Positions 38,539 through 47,791 are shown, counted from the first letter of the stretch. The stretch is 64,000 bases of DNA from Variovorax paradoxus (GCF_022009635.1 NZ_CP091716.1:2991001-3055000); one strand, 5' to 3'. A program made the numbers and translations. Notes: generated from the letters alone by a model not told the origin.

Positions 38539-40101
38539 ATGGCCACCGCTGCTCCTGCTTACATTGCGCATCCGCCGCTCGAGGGCGCAGCCCGCGTCTG
38601 GGGCACGGTCGCGCTGTCTGCGGCAACTTTCATGAACGTGCTCGATTCGTCGATCGCGAACGTGTCGTTGCCCGCCATCTCGGGCGACCTGGGCGTGAGC
38701 ACCACGCAAGGCACCTGGGTCATTACCAGCTTCGCGGTGGCCAACGCCATCGCGGTGCCGCTCACGGGCTTCATGACGCAGCGCTTCGGACAGGTTCGCC
38801 TGTTCATGGCCAGCGTGATCCTGTTCATGGTCGCCTCGCTGCTGTGCGGCCTGGCGCCCAACATGACGACGCTGATCCTGTTTCGCGCGCTGCAGGGCTT
38901 CGTCGCGGGTCCGATGATTCCGCTGTCGCAGACGCTGCTGCTGTCGAGCTATCCGCGCGCCAAGGCGGGCCTGGCCATGGCGATGTGGTCGATGACCACG
39001 CTGGTCGCGCCGGTGATGGGGCCGCTGCTCGGCGGCTGGATCACCGACAACATCTCCTGGCCGTGGATCTTCTACATCAACATTCCCGTCGGCATCGTCG
39101 CGGCTTCCATCACGTGGGCGCTGTATCACAAGCGCGAGAGCGTCACGCACAAGGTGCCGATCGACGCCATCGGACTGGCGCTGCTGGTGCTGTTTGTCGG
39201 CTCGATGCAGCTGATGCTCGACAAGGGCAAGGAGCTCGACTGGTTCCATTCGCCGCAGATCGTCACGATGGCGGTGGTGGCCGTGGTCGGCTTCGCGTTC
39301 TTCCTGGTCTGGGAGCTGACCGACAAGCACCCGGTGGTCGACCTGTCGCTCTTCAAGCGCCGCAACTTCTGGTCGGGTGCCGTGGCCACGGCCGTGGCCT
39401 ACGGCCTGTTCTTCGGCAACGTGGTGCTGCTGCCCCTGTGGCTGCAGCAGTGGATGGGCTACACCGCCACGCAGGCGGGGATGATCATGGCGCCCGTGGG
39501 GATGCTGGCGATCTTCTTCTCGCCGATCGTCGGGCTCACGGTGTCCAAGATCGATCCGCGCCGCTATGCGACCTTCTCGTTCCTGGTGTTCGCGCTGGTG
39601 CTGTGGATGCGGTCGAACTTCAACACGCAGGCCGATTTCGTCACCATCATCATCCCGACGGTGATCCAGGGCATCGCGATGGCGTTCTTCTTCATTCCGC
39701 TCGTGACCATCACGCTGTCGGGCCTCACGCCCGACCGCATTCCGGCCGCGTCGGGGTTGTCGAACTTCCTGCGGATCACCGCCGGCGCCATGGGCACGTC
39801 GCTCACCACCACCTTGTGGGACAACCGCGCGACGCTGCACCACACGCAGCTCTCGGAGACGATCAACCAGGGCAACAACGCGGCCACGAGCGCGATGGCC
39901 GGGCTCGGCAGCAGCGGCTTCAGCACTGAGCAGGTGCTGGGGCAGATGAACCGCATCGTCGACCAGCAGGCCTACATGCTGGCCACGAACGACATCTTCT
40001 ATGCGTCGGCCATCCTGTTCCTGCTGCTGATTCCGCTGGTGTGGCTGGCGCGCCCGCAAAAGGGCGGCGCCGGTGGCGACGCCGCAGCCGGCGCGCACTG
40101 A
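38539..40101 (+). CDS. emrB: DHA2 family multidrug efflux MFS transporter (EmrB-like)
   Basis: Inner-membrane proton-driven exporter of 520 residues with 14 predicted membrane segments. Motifs: FMNVLDSSIANVSLPAISGDLGVS (motif D1 of DHA2 transporters), GFMTQRFGQVRLF (motif A) and MGPLLGGWITDNISWPWIFYINIPVGI (motif C). With the adaptor and channel it forms an EmrAB-TolC-like pump across both membranes. A strong terminator follows at 40124-40160. Confidence 0.94.
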   Translation: MATAAPAYIAHPPLEGAARVWGTVALSAATFMNVLDSSIANVSLPAISGDLGVSTTQGTWVITSFAVANAIAVPLTGFMTQRFGQVRLFMASVILFMVASLLCGLAPNMTTLILFRALQGFVAGPMIPLSQTLLLSSYPRAKAGLAMAMWSMTTLVAPVMGPLLGGWITDNISWPWIFYINIPVGIVAASITWALYHKRESVTHKVPIDAIGLALLVLFVGSMQLMLDKGKELDWFHSPQIVTMAVVAVVGFAFFLVWELTDKHPVVDLSLFKRRNFWSGAVATAVAYGLFFGNVVLLPLWLQQWMGYTATQAGMIMAPVGMLAIFFSPIVGLTVSKIDPRRYATFSFLVFALVLWMRSNFNTQADFVTIIIPTVIQGIAMAFFFIPLVTITLSGLTPDRIPAASGLSNFLRITAGAMGTSLTTTLWDNRATLHHTQLSETINQGNNAATSAMAGLGSSGFSTEQVLGQMNRIVDQQAYMLATNDIFYASAILFLLLIPLVWLARPQKGGAGGDAAAGAH

Positions 40102-40123
40102 CGACAAAAGCAGGCAACCCACC

Positions 40124-40160
40124 AACCCCCAGGCTTCGCCAAGAAGACCTGGGGGTTTTT
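40124..40160 (+). terminator. Terminator after the efflux operon
   Basis: AACCCCCAGG pairs with CCTGGGGGTT around CTTCGCCAAGAAGA, then TTTTT. It lies 23 bases after the emrB stop and overlaps the stop codon of the convergent epimerase gene. Confidence 0.93.
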
Positions 40161-41367
40161 ACGTGGCCGGCGCGTTCAGCGCGCGCAGCACGTCGTAGCA
40201 GGCACCCATGGTGTGATAGTCGGTCTTGCCGGCCGGGCTTTTCTCGTCGTTGATCTTCTTGTTGCGCGGCGAGAGGATGCGATACCAGGCGCCGTGCCGG
40301 TGGTCGACGAAGTGCTCCCAGCTGTACGCCCAGATGCTGTCGTACCAGTCCCAGTAGCCCGATTCGCCGGTGCGCACCGCGAGCAGCGCGGCGGCCGCGA
40401 AGCTCTCGGCCTGCACCCAGAAGTACTTGTCGCCGTCGCACACCGTGCCGTCGGGCGCGAAGCCGTAGACCAGCCCGCCGTTGTCCGCGTCCCAGCCGCG
40501 GAACATGGCAGTGTCGAAGAAGTGCTGCGCGCGCGGCAGGATCCAGTCGGCCTTGCGGTCGGCGACGGCCAGGTGGCGCTCCAGCTGCAGCAGCAGCTTG
40601 GTCCACTCCGTCAGGTGCCCGGTCTGGAAGCCCCAGGGCCTGAAGATGTTGGTCTTGTCGTCGCGGTTGTAGTCCCAGTCGACCGACCAGTCGTCGCGGT
40701 AGTGCTCCCACACCAGGCCGTCCGCCAGCGCGGCCTGCCGGCCCGTGATGGATTCCGCCAGCGTGAGCGCGCGGTCGAGAAAGCGGGTTTCCTGCGTGGC
40801 CTCGTAGGCGGCCAGCATCGCCTCGCAGGCATGCATGTTGGCGTTCTGTCCGCGGTAGGAGCCCACGCGCCAGTCGGCCGTGGCCTCGTCCGCGTAGAGC
40901 TGGTGGCGCGGCTCCCAGAAGTGCCGTTCCATCAGGTCCCAGGTGTGGGTGAGGCCGGCATGGGCTTCTTCCAGGCCGGCCATCAGCGCATGCGCATGCG
41001 CGAGCAGCACGAAGGCGAGGCCGTAGCAATGGCAGGTGCTGTCCTGCACGGTGGCGCGCTGCTGGTGCCAGTCGATCTGCCACGCATAGCCGCCGCCGGG
41101 CTGCGCATGGCCGCGCTGCAGGAAGGCCAGGCCGTGCCGCACCGCCGCCAGGTGCGCCGGGTTGCCGAAGTGCCGGTAGGCCATCGCGTTGTTGAAGACG
41201 AAGCGCGTGCTGCTCACCAGGTGCCGCGTGCGCGGGTCGTACACCGTGCCGTCGTCCTTGTAGAAATGGAAGAAGCCGCCCGAGGCGTCGACGCAGCGCG
41301 GCTCGTAGAACGACAGCGTGTGCAGCACGTGATCGGTCAGGAAGTCGGGAGAGCGGAAATTCAGCAT
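40159..41367 (-). CDS. AGE family epimerase/isomerase (N-acylglucosamine 2-epimerase fold)
   Basis: A 402-residue alpha/alpha-barrel sugar isomerase. Family motifs with catalytic His and Arg residues are visible: HLVSSTRFVFNNAMAY, YRGQNANMHACEAMLAAYE, FRPWGFQTGHLTEWTKLLLQLE and KYFWVQAESFAAAAL. The closest activities in this fold are N-acetylglucosamine 2-epimerase, mannose isomerase and the aldose-ketose isomerase YihS; I cannot choose. No sugar genes lie beside it. It starts 268 bases from livG, facing the other way; that gap holds no gene I can support. Confidence 0.88.
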   Translation of the reverse strand: MLNFRSPDFLTDHVLHTLSFYEPRCVDASGGFFHFYKDDGTVYDPRTRHLVSSTRFVFNNAMAYRHFGNPAHLAAVRHGLAFLQRGHAQPGGGYAWQIDWHQQRATVQDSTCHCYGLAFVLLAHAHALMAGLEEAHAGLTHTWDLMERHFWEPRHQLYADEATADWRVGSYRGQNANMHACEAMLAAYEATQETRFLDRALTLAESITGRQAALADGLVWEHYRDDWSVDWDYNRDDKTNIFRPWGFQTGHLTEWTKLLLQLERHLAVADRKADWILPRAQHFFDTAMFRGWDADNGGLVYGFAPDGTVCDGDKYFWVQAESFAAAALLAVRTGESGYWDWYDSIWAYSWEHFVDHRHGAWYRILSPRNKKINDEKSPAGKTDYHTMGACYDVLRALNAPAT

Positions 41368-41635
41368 GTTCGCTTCAGTCTACGCAGCGCCTTGCGAACC
41401 CCGCTCGGGGTTTCCCGCAGAGGTCTAAGTGCTGCCACGGCGCGCTTTGTCGCTGCAACGACAGTCGCCGATCGGGCCGTCGCGCCGCCCCGTGAAGGTT
41501 GCACTGCAGCATAGGCATTTGCCCCAGTATCCAAGCGCAGGGCGCCCACCAACAATCAGGCCGCGCTCGATGGTGGCGCATTGAGATGGACTGCATGACC
41601 CACTTTATTTTTCCGAACCCGGGCGACTCCGCGAG

Positions 41636-42406
41636 ATGAGCGACGTCATCCTCGAAACACGCCAGCTCACCAAGGAATTCAAAGGGTTCACCGCGGTCAG
41701 CAAGGTCAACCTGTCGGTGGTGCGCGGCTCGATCCATGCGCTCATCGGCCCCAACGGCGCCGGCAAGACGACCTGCTTCAACCTGCTCACGAAGTTCCTC
41801 GAGCCGACCACCGGCACGATCCTCTTCAACGGGCAGGACATCACGCGCGAGCGACCGGCGCAGATCGCGCGGCGCGGCATCATCCGCTCGTTCCAGATCT
41901 CGGCCGTGTTCCCGCACCTCACGTTGCTGGAGAACGTGCGGCTGGGCCTGCAGCGCCGCCTGGGCACCTCGTACCACTTCTGGAAGAGCGAGAAGTCGCT
42001 CAAGCCATTGGATGCCAGAGCACGCGAGCTGCTGGCTGAAGTCGGCCTGGACGAACTCGCCGACGAGCAGACCGTGAACCTGCCCTACGGCCGCAAGCGC
42101 GCGCTCGAGATCGCGACCACGCTGGCCATGGAGCCCGAGCTGATGCTGCTCGACGAACCCACGCAGGGCATGGGCCATGAAGACGTGCACCGCGTGGCCG
42201 AGCTCATCAAGCGCGTGTCGGCCGGACGCACCATCCTGATGGTGGAGCACAACATGAGCGTGGTCTCGACCATCGCCGACACCATCACCGTACTGCAGCG
42301 CGGCGCCGTGCTGGCCGAGGGCCCGTACGCGGAGGTCTCGAAGAACCCGCAGGTCATGGAAGCCTACATGGGCACCACCGACGGCCAACTTCAAGGTGCT
42401 CACTGA
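41636..42406 (+). CDS. livG: Branched-chain amino acid-type ABC transporter ATPase LivG
   Basis: First ATPase of a hydrophobic-amino-acid-type (HAAT) importer, 256 residues. Walker A GPNGAGKTT is canonical; the signature is LPYGRKRALEIATTLA, a variant typical of LivG proteins; Walker B LMLLDEPTQGMG and the H-loop MVEHNM follow. It opens a six-gene operon, livG-livF-SBP1-SBP2-livH-livM. The final bases overlap the region just before livF. The substrate may be leucine-type amino acids, but amides and urea use similar proteins. Confidence 0.93.
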   Translation: MSDVILETRQLTKEFKGFTAVSKVNLSVVRGSIHALIGPNGAGKTTCFNLLTKFLEPTTGTILFNGQDITRERPAQIARRGIIRSFQISAVFPHLTLLENVRLGLQRRLGTSYHFWKSEKSLKPLDARARELLAEVGLDELADEQTVNLPYGRKRALEIATTLAMEPELMLLDEPTQGMGHEDVHRVAELIKRVSAGRTILMVEHNMSVVSTIADTITVLQRGAVLAEGPYAEVSKNPQVMEAYMGTTDGQLQGAH

Positions 42407-42407
42407 C

Positions 42408-43115
42408 ATGACCGCCGCACTCGAAATCAAGGGCCTGCAAGCCTGGTACGGCGAATCGCATGTGCTGCACGGCGTCGACATGGTCGTGCAGCCGGGCGAA
42501 GTCGTCACGCTGCTGGGCCGCAACGGCGCGGGCCGCACCACCACGCTGCGCGCCATCATGGGCCTGACCGGCGCGCGCAAGGGCAGCATCGAGGTCAACG
42601 GCAAAGAGACCATCGGCATGCCGACGCACCGCATCGCGCACCTGGGCATCGGCTACTGCCCGGAAGAGCGCGGCATCTTCGCCAGCCTTTCGTGCGAAGA
42701 AAACCTGATGCTGCCGCCGGAGCTGAAGGGTGCGGGGCAGGGCATGTCGGTCGATGAGATCTACGCCATGTTCCCCAACCTGGCCGAGCGCCGCCACAGC
42801 CAGGGCACGCGCCTGTCGGGCGGCGAGCAGCAGATGCTGGCCGTGGCCCGCATCCTGCGCACCGGCGCCAAGCTGCTGCTGCTCGACGAGATTTCAGAAG
42901 GCCTCGCACCGGTCATCGTGCAGGCGCTGGCCCGCATGATCACCACGCTGCGCGCCAAGGGCTACACCATCGTCATGGTGGAGCAGAACTTCCGCTTCGC
43001 CGCGCCGCTGGCCGACCGCTTCTACGTGATGGAGCACGGGCGCATCGCGCTGAAGTTCGGTGCCTCGGAACTCGAAGCCAAGATGCCGGTGCTCACCGAA
43101 CTGCTCGGCGTCTGA
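42408..43115 (+). CDS. livF: Branched-chain amino acid-type ABC transporter ATPase LivF, Walker A Lys replaced by Arg
   Basis: Second ATPase of the importer, 235 residues. Walker A reads GRNGAGRTTT: the Lys that contacts the beta and gamma phosphates is Arg, codon CGC. The other motifs are normal: signature RLSGGEQQMLAVARIL, Walker B LLLLDEISEGLAP, H-loop MVEQNF with Gln in place of His as is usual for LivF. I prefer the ATG at 42408; a GTG at 42396 inside livG would add four residues. It follows livG directly. Its hydrolysis rate may be low, leaving LivG as the main active site. Confidence 0.92.
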   Translation: MTAALEIKGLQAWYGESHVLHGVDMVVQPGEVVTLLGRNGAGRTTTLRAIMGLTGARKGSIEVNGKETIGMPTHRIAHLGIGYCPEERGIFASLSCEENLMLPPELKGAGQGMSVDEIYAMFPNLAERRHSQGTRLSGGEQQMLAVARILRTGAKLLLLDEISEGLAPVIVQALARMITTLRAKGYTIVMVEQNFRFAAPLADRFYVMEHGRIALKFGASELEAKMPVLTELLGV

Positions 43116-43179
43116 AACGCATCAAGTCCACAAGACCCGTTCCTTCCGTCCCACAAAGATTCCTTCAGGAGACAACAGC

Positions 43180-44376
43180 ATGAACAAGAAACTCGGCCTC
43201 ATCGCAACCGCAGTCGGCATCCTCGCAATGAGCGCTGGCGCCGTGCAGGCGCAGGAGAAAGTGAAGATCGGCTTCGTCACCGACCTGTCGAGCCTGTATG
43301 CCGACCTCGAAGGCAAGGGCGGCGCCACCGCCATCCAGATGGCCATCGACGACTTCGGCGGCAAGGCGCTGGGCCAGCCCATCGAGCTGCTGGTGGCCGA
43401 CCACCAGAACAAGGCCGACATCGCCGCCTCCAAGGCCCGCGAGTGGATCGACACCGCCGGCGTGACCATGGTCTTCGGCGGCACCAACTCGGGCGTGGCG
43501 CTGGCCACCGCCAAGGTGGCGGAAGAAAAGAAGCGCGTGTACTTCAACAACGGCGCCGGCAGCTCGGTGCTCACCAACGAGCAGTGCAGCCCCTACACCG
43601 TGCACTACGCCTACGACACGGTGGCGCTGGCCAAGGGCACCGGCGCGGCGGTGGTCGATCGGGGCGGCAAGAGCTGGTTCTTCCTGACGGCCGACTACGC
43701 CTTCGGCCATGCGCTCGAAGCCGACACCACCAAGGTGGTGAAGGAAAAGGGCGGCACCGTGGTGGGCGCGGTGCGCCATCCGCTGAACGCGTCGGACTTC
43801 TCTTCGTTCCTGCTGCAGGCGCAGAACTCCAAGGCGCAGATCCTGGGCCTGGCCAACGCCGGTGGCGACACCATCAACTCGATCAAGGCGGCCAAGGAAT
43901 TCGGCATCAACAAGACCATGAAGACCGCCGGCCTGCTGGTCTTTTTGAGCGACATCCACAGCCTGGGCCTGAAGAACACCGAAGGCCTGCTGCACACCAC
44001 CAGCTGGTACTGGGACCTGAACGACGAATCGCGCAAGTTCGCCAACCGCTTCTTCGAGAAGACCAAGCGCATGCCGACCGACGTGCAGGCCGCCGACTAC
44101 TCGGCCACCATGACCTACCTGAAGGCCGTGGCCGCCGCCAAGACCACCGATTCCGACAAGGTGATGGCGCAGCTCAAGAGCATGAAGATCGACGACTTCT
44201 ACGGCAAGGGCCAGATCCGCGCCGACGGCAGCTTCATCCACGACATGTACCTGGTCGAAGTGAAGTCGCCCGCCGAGTCGAAGAAGCCTTGGGACTACCT
44301 GAAGGTGCTCAAGACGCTGCCGGGCGACCAGGTCTTCACCACGAAGGCCGAAACCAAGTGCGCCCTCTGGAAGTAA
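43180..44376 (+). CDS. ABC transporter substrate-binding protein 1 (LivK type)
   Basis: Periplasmic binding protein of 398 residues with a clear signal peptide (MNKKLGLIATAVGILAMSAGAVQA, cleavage before QEK). The mature chain opens VKIGFVTDLSSLYADLEGKGGATAIQMA and contains NEQCSPYTVHYAYDTVALAKGTG and WFFLTADYAFGHALEAD. AGGAG precedes the ATG. It is a close paralogue of the next gene; the two have the same length and long identical stretches. The ligand is not predictable; two binding proteins that share one transporter often differ in ligand. Confidence 0.9.
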   Translation: MNKKLGLIATAVGILAMSAGAVQAQEKVKIGFVTDLSSLYADLEGKGGATAIQMAIDDFGGKALGQPIELLVADHQNKADIAASKAREWIDTAGVTMVFGGTNSGVALATAKVAEEKKRVYFNNGAGSSVLTNEQCSPYTVHYAYDTVALAKGTGAAVVDRGGKSWFFLTADYAFGHALEADTTKVVKEKGGTVVGAVRHPLNASDFSSFLLQAQNSKAQILGLANAGGDTINSIKAAKEFGINKTMKTAGLLVFLSDIHSLGLKNTEGLLHTTSWYWDLNDESRKFANRFFEKTKRMPTDVQAADYSATMTYLKAVAAAKTTDSDKVMAQLKSMKIDDFYGKGQIRADGSFIHDMYLVEVKSPAESKKPWDYLKVLKTLPGDQVFTTKAETKCALWK

Positions 44377-44383
44377 TGCTCGC

Positions 44384-44475
44384 CCCCAGGCTGCGCGCAC
44401 TTCGTGTCGCTTCGCCTACCCCCTACCGGGGGCGGGCCGGCCGCTTCGGGCGGCCGTGCGCGGCGGCCCCCACGA
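44384..44475. repeat. GC-rich dispersed repeat, copy 1
   Basis: It begins CCCCAGGCTGCGCGCAC and includes TCGTGTCGCTTCGCC, then CCCCC/GGGGG arms and the hairpin GGCCGC-TTCGG-GCGGCC. A near-identical copy stands at 45703-45800, after the second binding-protein gene. Such hairpins after binding-protein genes can stabilise upstream mRNA; that role is inference. Confidence 0.85.
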
Positions 44476-44500
44476 CTTTCCGTTTCCTCACTGGAGTCTG

Positions 44501-45700
44501 ATGATCATGAAAAAGACAGCTGTGTTCTCGGCCGTTTCGCTTGCCATCGCGTTGGCCGCCGGCGCCGCGCAGGCGCAGGAGAAGGTCAAGATCGGTTTCA
44601 TCACCGACATGTCGAGCCTCTATGCCGACGTGGAGGGCAAGAACGGCGCCCTCGCGATCCAGATGGCCATCGACGACTTCGGCGGCAAGGTCAACGGCAT
44701 GCCCATCGAGCTGCTGCAGGCCGATCACCAGAACAAGGCCGACATCGCAGCTTCCAAGGCGCGCGAGTGGATCGACACGCAGGGCCTGACGATGCTGTTC
44801 GGCGGCACCAGCTCGGGCACCGGCCTGGCCATGGCCAAGGTGGCGCAGGAGAAGAAGCGAGTGTTCATCGTGAACGGCGCGGGCAGCTCGGCGCTCACCA
44901 ACGAACAATGCAGCCCCTACACCGTGCACTACGCCTACGACACCGTGGCGCTGGCCAAGGGCACCGGCAGCGCCGTCATCGCGCGCGGCGACAAGAGCTG
45001 GTTCTTCCTGACGGCCGACTACGCCTTCGGACAGGCCCTGGAAGCCGATGCCTCCAAGGTCGTGAAGGAGAAGGGCGGCACCGTGGTGGGGAGCGTGAAG
45101 CATCCGCTGAATACCTCGGACTTCTCTTCTTTCCTGCTGCAGGCGCAGAACTCCAAGGCCCAGGTGCTGGCGCTCGCGAACGCGGGCGGCGACACGCAGA
45201 ACGCGATCAAGGCGGCGAAGGAATTCGGCATCTCCAAGACCATGAAGATGGTCGGCCTGCTGGTGTTCGTGACCGACGTGCACAGCCTGGGCCTGAAGAA
45301 CACCGAAGGCCTGCTGCTCACCACCAGCTGGGACTGGAACCTCGACGACAAGACGCGCGCCTTCGGCAAGCGCTTCTTCGAGAAGACCAAGCGCATGCCC
45401 ACCGACATCCAGGCCGCCGACTACTCGGCCACCATGACCTACCTGAAGGCCGTGCAGGCTGCCAAGTCGATCGATGCCGACACTGTCATGGCGCAGATCA
45501 AGAAGACGCCGATCGACGACTTCTACGCCAAGGGCTTCGTGCGCGAGGACGGCCGCTTCGTGCACGACATGTACCTGGTGCAGGTCAAGTCGCCGGCCGA
45601 GTCCAAGCAGCCATGGGACTACTACAAGGTGGTCCAGAAGCTGAAGGGCGAAGAGGTCTTCACCACCAAAGCCGAAAGCAAGTGCGCATTGTGGAAGTAA
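44501..45700 (+). CDS. ABC transporter substrate-binding protein 2 (LivK type, paralogue of protein 1)
   Basis: Periplasmic binding protein of 399 residues; signal peptide KKTAVFSAVSLAIALAAGAAQA before QEK. It shares with protein 1 the opening VKIGFITDMSSLYADVEGKNGALAIQMA, the DHQNKADIAASKAREWIDT stretch and the C-terminal ETKCALWK-like ESKCALWK. I use ATG 44501, five bases after GGAG; ATG 44507 (MKK) is equally possible. The pair looks like a tandem duplication that then diverged. Confidence 0.9.
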   Translation: MIMKKTAVFSAVSLAIALAAGAAQAQEKVKIGFITDMSSLYADVEGKNGALAIQMAIDDFGGKVNGMPIELLQADHQNKADIAASKAREWIDTQGLTMLFGGTSSGTGLAMAKVAQEKKRVFIVNGAGSSALTNEQCSPYTVHYAYDTVALAKGTGSAVIARGDKSWFFLTADYAFGQALEADASKVVKEKGGTVVGSVKHPLNTSDFSSFLLQAQNSKAQVLALANAGGDTQNAIKAAKEFGISKTMKMVGLLVFVTDVHSLGLKNTEGLLLTTSWDWNLDDKTRAFGKRFFEKTKRMPTDIQAADYSATMTYLKAVQAAKSIDADTVMAQIKKTPIDDFYAKGFVREDGRFVHDMYLVQVKSPAESKQPWDYYKVVQKLKGEEVFTTKAESKCALWK

Positions 45701-45702
45701 CT

Positions 45703-45800
45703 CCCCAGGCCGCGCGCACTGCGTGTCGCTTCGCCAACCCCCCCTTTGCAAGGGGGGCGGGCCGGCCGCTTCGGGCGGCCGTGCGCGGCGGCCCCCGCGA
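45703..45800. repeat. GC-rich dispersed repeat, copy 2
   Basis: It matches copy 1 from CCCCAGG through TGCGCGGCGGCCCCC, with a longer C/G arm pair (CCCCCC-TTTGCAA-GGGGGG). It occupies the gap between binding protein 2 and livH. Confidence 0.85.
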
Positions 45801-45836
45801 GAAAGAAAAAACGGCCAGAGGCTTGCTGATACGTCT

Positions 45837-46712
45837 ATGAATATTTCCCTACCCGGCCTGCTGAGCCAGCTCCTTCTGGGGCTGGTCAACGGCTCGTTCT
45901 ACGCCATCCTGAGCCTGGGGCTGGCGGTGATCTTCGGCCTGCTCAACGTCATCAACTTCGCGCACGGCGCGCTGTTCATGCTCGGCGCCGTCCTGACATG
46001 GATGGCGATGGAGTATTTCGGCATCAACTACTGGGTGATGCTGATCGCGGCGCCCATCGTCATCGGCATCTTCGGCGTGCTGATCGAGCGCCTGCTGCTG
46101 CGCTGGATCTACAAGCTCGACCATCTTTACGGCCTGCTGCTCACGCTGGGCCTCACGCTGCTGATCGAAGGCGTGTTCCGCTCGGTCTACGGCGTGTCGG
46201 GGCTGCCCTACGACGCGCCTGACGCGCTCTCCAGCGCCACCAATCTCGGCTTCATGGTGCTGCCCAACTACCGCGCCTGGGTGGTCGTCGCGTCGCTGGT
46301 GATCTGCTTCGCCACCTGGTACGTGATCGAGAAGACCCGGCTGGGCGCCTACCTGCGCGCCGGCACCGAGAACCCGCGCCTCGTGGAAGCCTTCGGCGTC
46401 AACGTGCCGCTGATGATCACGCTGACCTACGCCTTCGGCTGCGCGCTCGCGGCCTTCGCCGGCGTGCTGGCCGCGCCGGTGATGCAGGTGTCGCCGCTGA
46501 TGGGGCAGAACCTCATCATCGTGGTGTTCGCGGTGGTCGTGATCGGCGGCATGGGCTCCATCATGGGCGCCATCCTCACCGGGCTGGGCCTCGGTGTGAT
46601 CGAAGGCTTCACCAAGGTTTTCTATCCGGAAGCTTCTTCCACGGTTGTGTTCGTGATCATGGTCATCGTGCTGCTCATCCGCCCCGCCGGCCTGTTCGGC
46701 AAAGAAAAATAA
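45837..46712 (+). CDS. livH: Branched-chain amino acid-type ABC transporter permease LivH
   Basis: Inner-membrane permease of 291 residues with about eight hydrophobic segments. LNVINFAHGALFMLGA near the start and the EAA-type loop with GTENPRLVEAFGVNV identify LivH. The start lies just after the repeat copy 2, with AGAGGC at some distance as the only ribosome-site candidate. Confidence 0.94.
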   Translation: MNISLPGLLSQLLLGLVNGSFYAILSLGLAVIFGLLNVINFAHGALFMLGAVLTWMAMEYFGINYWVMLIAAPIVIGIFGVLIERLLLRWIYKLDHLYGLLLTLGLTLLIEGVFRSVYGVSGLPYDAPDALSSATNLGFMVLPNYRAWVVVASLVICFATWYVIEKTRLGAYLRAGTENPRLVEAFGVNVPLMITLTYAFGCALAAFAGVLAAPVMQVSPLMGQNLIIVVFAVVVIGGMGSIMGAILTGLGLGVIEGFTKVFYPEASSTVVFVIMVIVLLIRPAGLFGKEK

Positions 46713-46722
46713 GGCGGACGGC

Positions 46723-47715
46723 ATGAACATGAAAAAGATATCCACCGTCGTCTACGCGCTGTTGTTGCTCGCACTGGTGCTGGCGCCGTTCTTCGGCGCC
46801 TACCCGGTGTTCGTGATGAAGCTCATGTGCTTCGCGCTGTTCGCAGCCGCCTTCAACCTGCTGCTGGGCTTTACCGGGTTGCTGTCTTTCGGGCACGCGG
46901 CGTTCCTCGGCGGCTCGGCATACGTCGCGGGCCACGCGATGAAGGTCTGGGGCCTCACGCCCGAGCTGGGGCTGATCGCGGGCACGCTCACCGGTGCCTT
47001 CCTGGGCTGGGTCTTCGGCGTGCTGGCCATCCGCCGCCAGGGCATCTACTTCGCGATGATCACGCTGGCGCTCGCGCAGATGATGTTCTTCGTCGCGCTG
47101 CAGGCCAAGTTCACCGGCGGCGAAGACGGCCTGCAGGGCGTGCCGCGCGGCAAGCTCTTCGGCCTGATCGACCTGTCGAGCGACCTCACGATGTACTACG
47201 TGGCGCTGGTCATCGTCGTCGCTGCCTTCCTGCTGATCGTGCGCACCATCCACTCGCCGTTCGGGCAGGTGCTCAAGGGCATCAAGGAGAACGAGCCGCG
47301 CGCGCTTTCGCTGGGCTACGACGTGAGCCGCTTCAAGCTGCTGGCCTTTGTGATCTCGGCCGCGCTGTCGGGCCTGGCCGGTTCGCTCAAGACGCTGGTG
47401 CTGGGCTTTGCCACGCTGTCGGACGTGCACTGGACGGCTTCGGGCCAGGTCATCCTGATGACCCTGGTGGGCGGCCTGGGCACGCTGTCGGGCCCGCTGG
47501 TGGGCTCGGCCGTGGTGGTGCTGCTGGAGAACAAGATCGGCGAACTCGGCAGCTTCCTGGCGCGCATCACGACCATCGACTGGTTCAACACGCTGGGCGA
47601 ATCGGTGACCATGGTCACGGGCCTGATCTTCGTGATCTGCGTGCTGGCGTTCCGCAAGGGGATCATGGGCGAGATCATTGCGTTCATCGAGCGGCGCAAG
47701 GGGCGCGTGAAGTAA
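46723..47715 (+). CDS. livM: Branched-chain amino acid-type ABC transporter permease LivM
   Basis: Second permease, 330 residues, about ten hydrophobic segments, with LLGFTGLLSFGHAAFLGGSAYVAGH and the LivM EAA loop GIKENEPRALSLGYDVSRFKLLAF. It ends the operon; a symmetric terminator lies at 47732-47760. Confidence 0.94.
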   Translation: MNMKKISTVVYALLLLALVLAPFFGAYPVFVMKLMCFALFAAAFNLLLGFTGLLSFGHAAFLGGSAYVAGHAMKVWGLTPELGLIAGTLTGAFLGWVFGVLAIRRQGIYFAMITLALAQMMFFVALQAKFTGGEDGLQGVPRGKLFGLIDLSSDLTMYYVALVIVVAAFLLIVRTIHSPFGQVLKGIKENEPRALSLGYDVSRFKLLAFVISAALSGLAGSLKTLVLGFATLSDVHWTASGQVILMTLVGGLGTLSGPLVGSAVVVLLENKIGELGSFLARITTIDWFNTLGESVTMVTGLIFVICVLAFRKGIMGEIIAFIERRKGRVK

Positions 47716-47731
47716 GGAGAGACACGCAAGC

Positions 47732-47760
47732 AAAGAAAAAGGGAGCCTTGGCTCCCTTTC
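47732..47760. terminator. Bidirectional terminator between livM and the YXWGXW gene
   Basis: AAAGAAAAAGGGAGC pairs with GCTCCCTTTCTT around CTTG. T runs follow the stem on both strands, so it can end livM and the convergent gene alike. Confidence 0.9.
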
Positions 47761-47791
47761 TTCATTCCGGCTCCAGCTTCGGGCCCGCGGT

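Noticed and set aside
41368..41635. Possible small gene between the epimerase and livG
   Set aside because: Short frames there lack ribosome sites and recognisable protein sequence; the gap is more likely regulatory.
44384..45800. The paired GC-rich repeats as insertion-sequence ends
   Set aside because: No transposase gene lies between them; the enclosed gene is a binding protein and the repeats are direct, with internal hairpins of the REP type.
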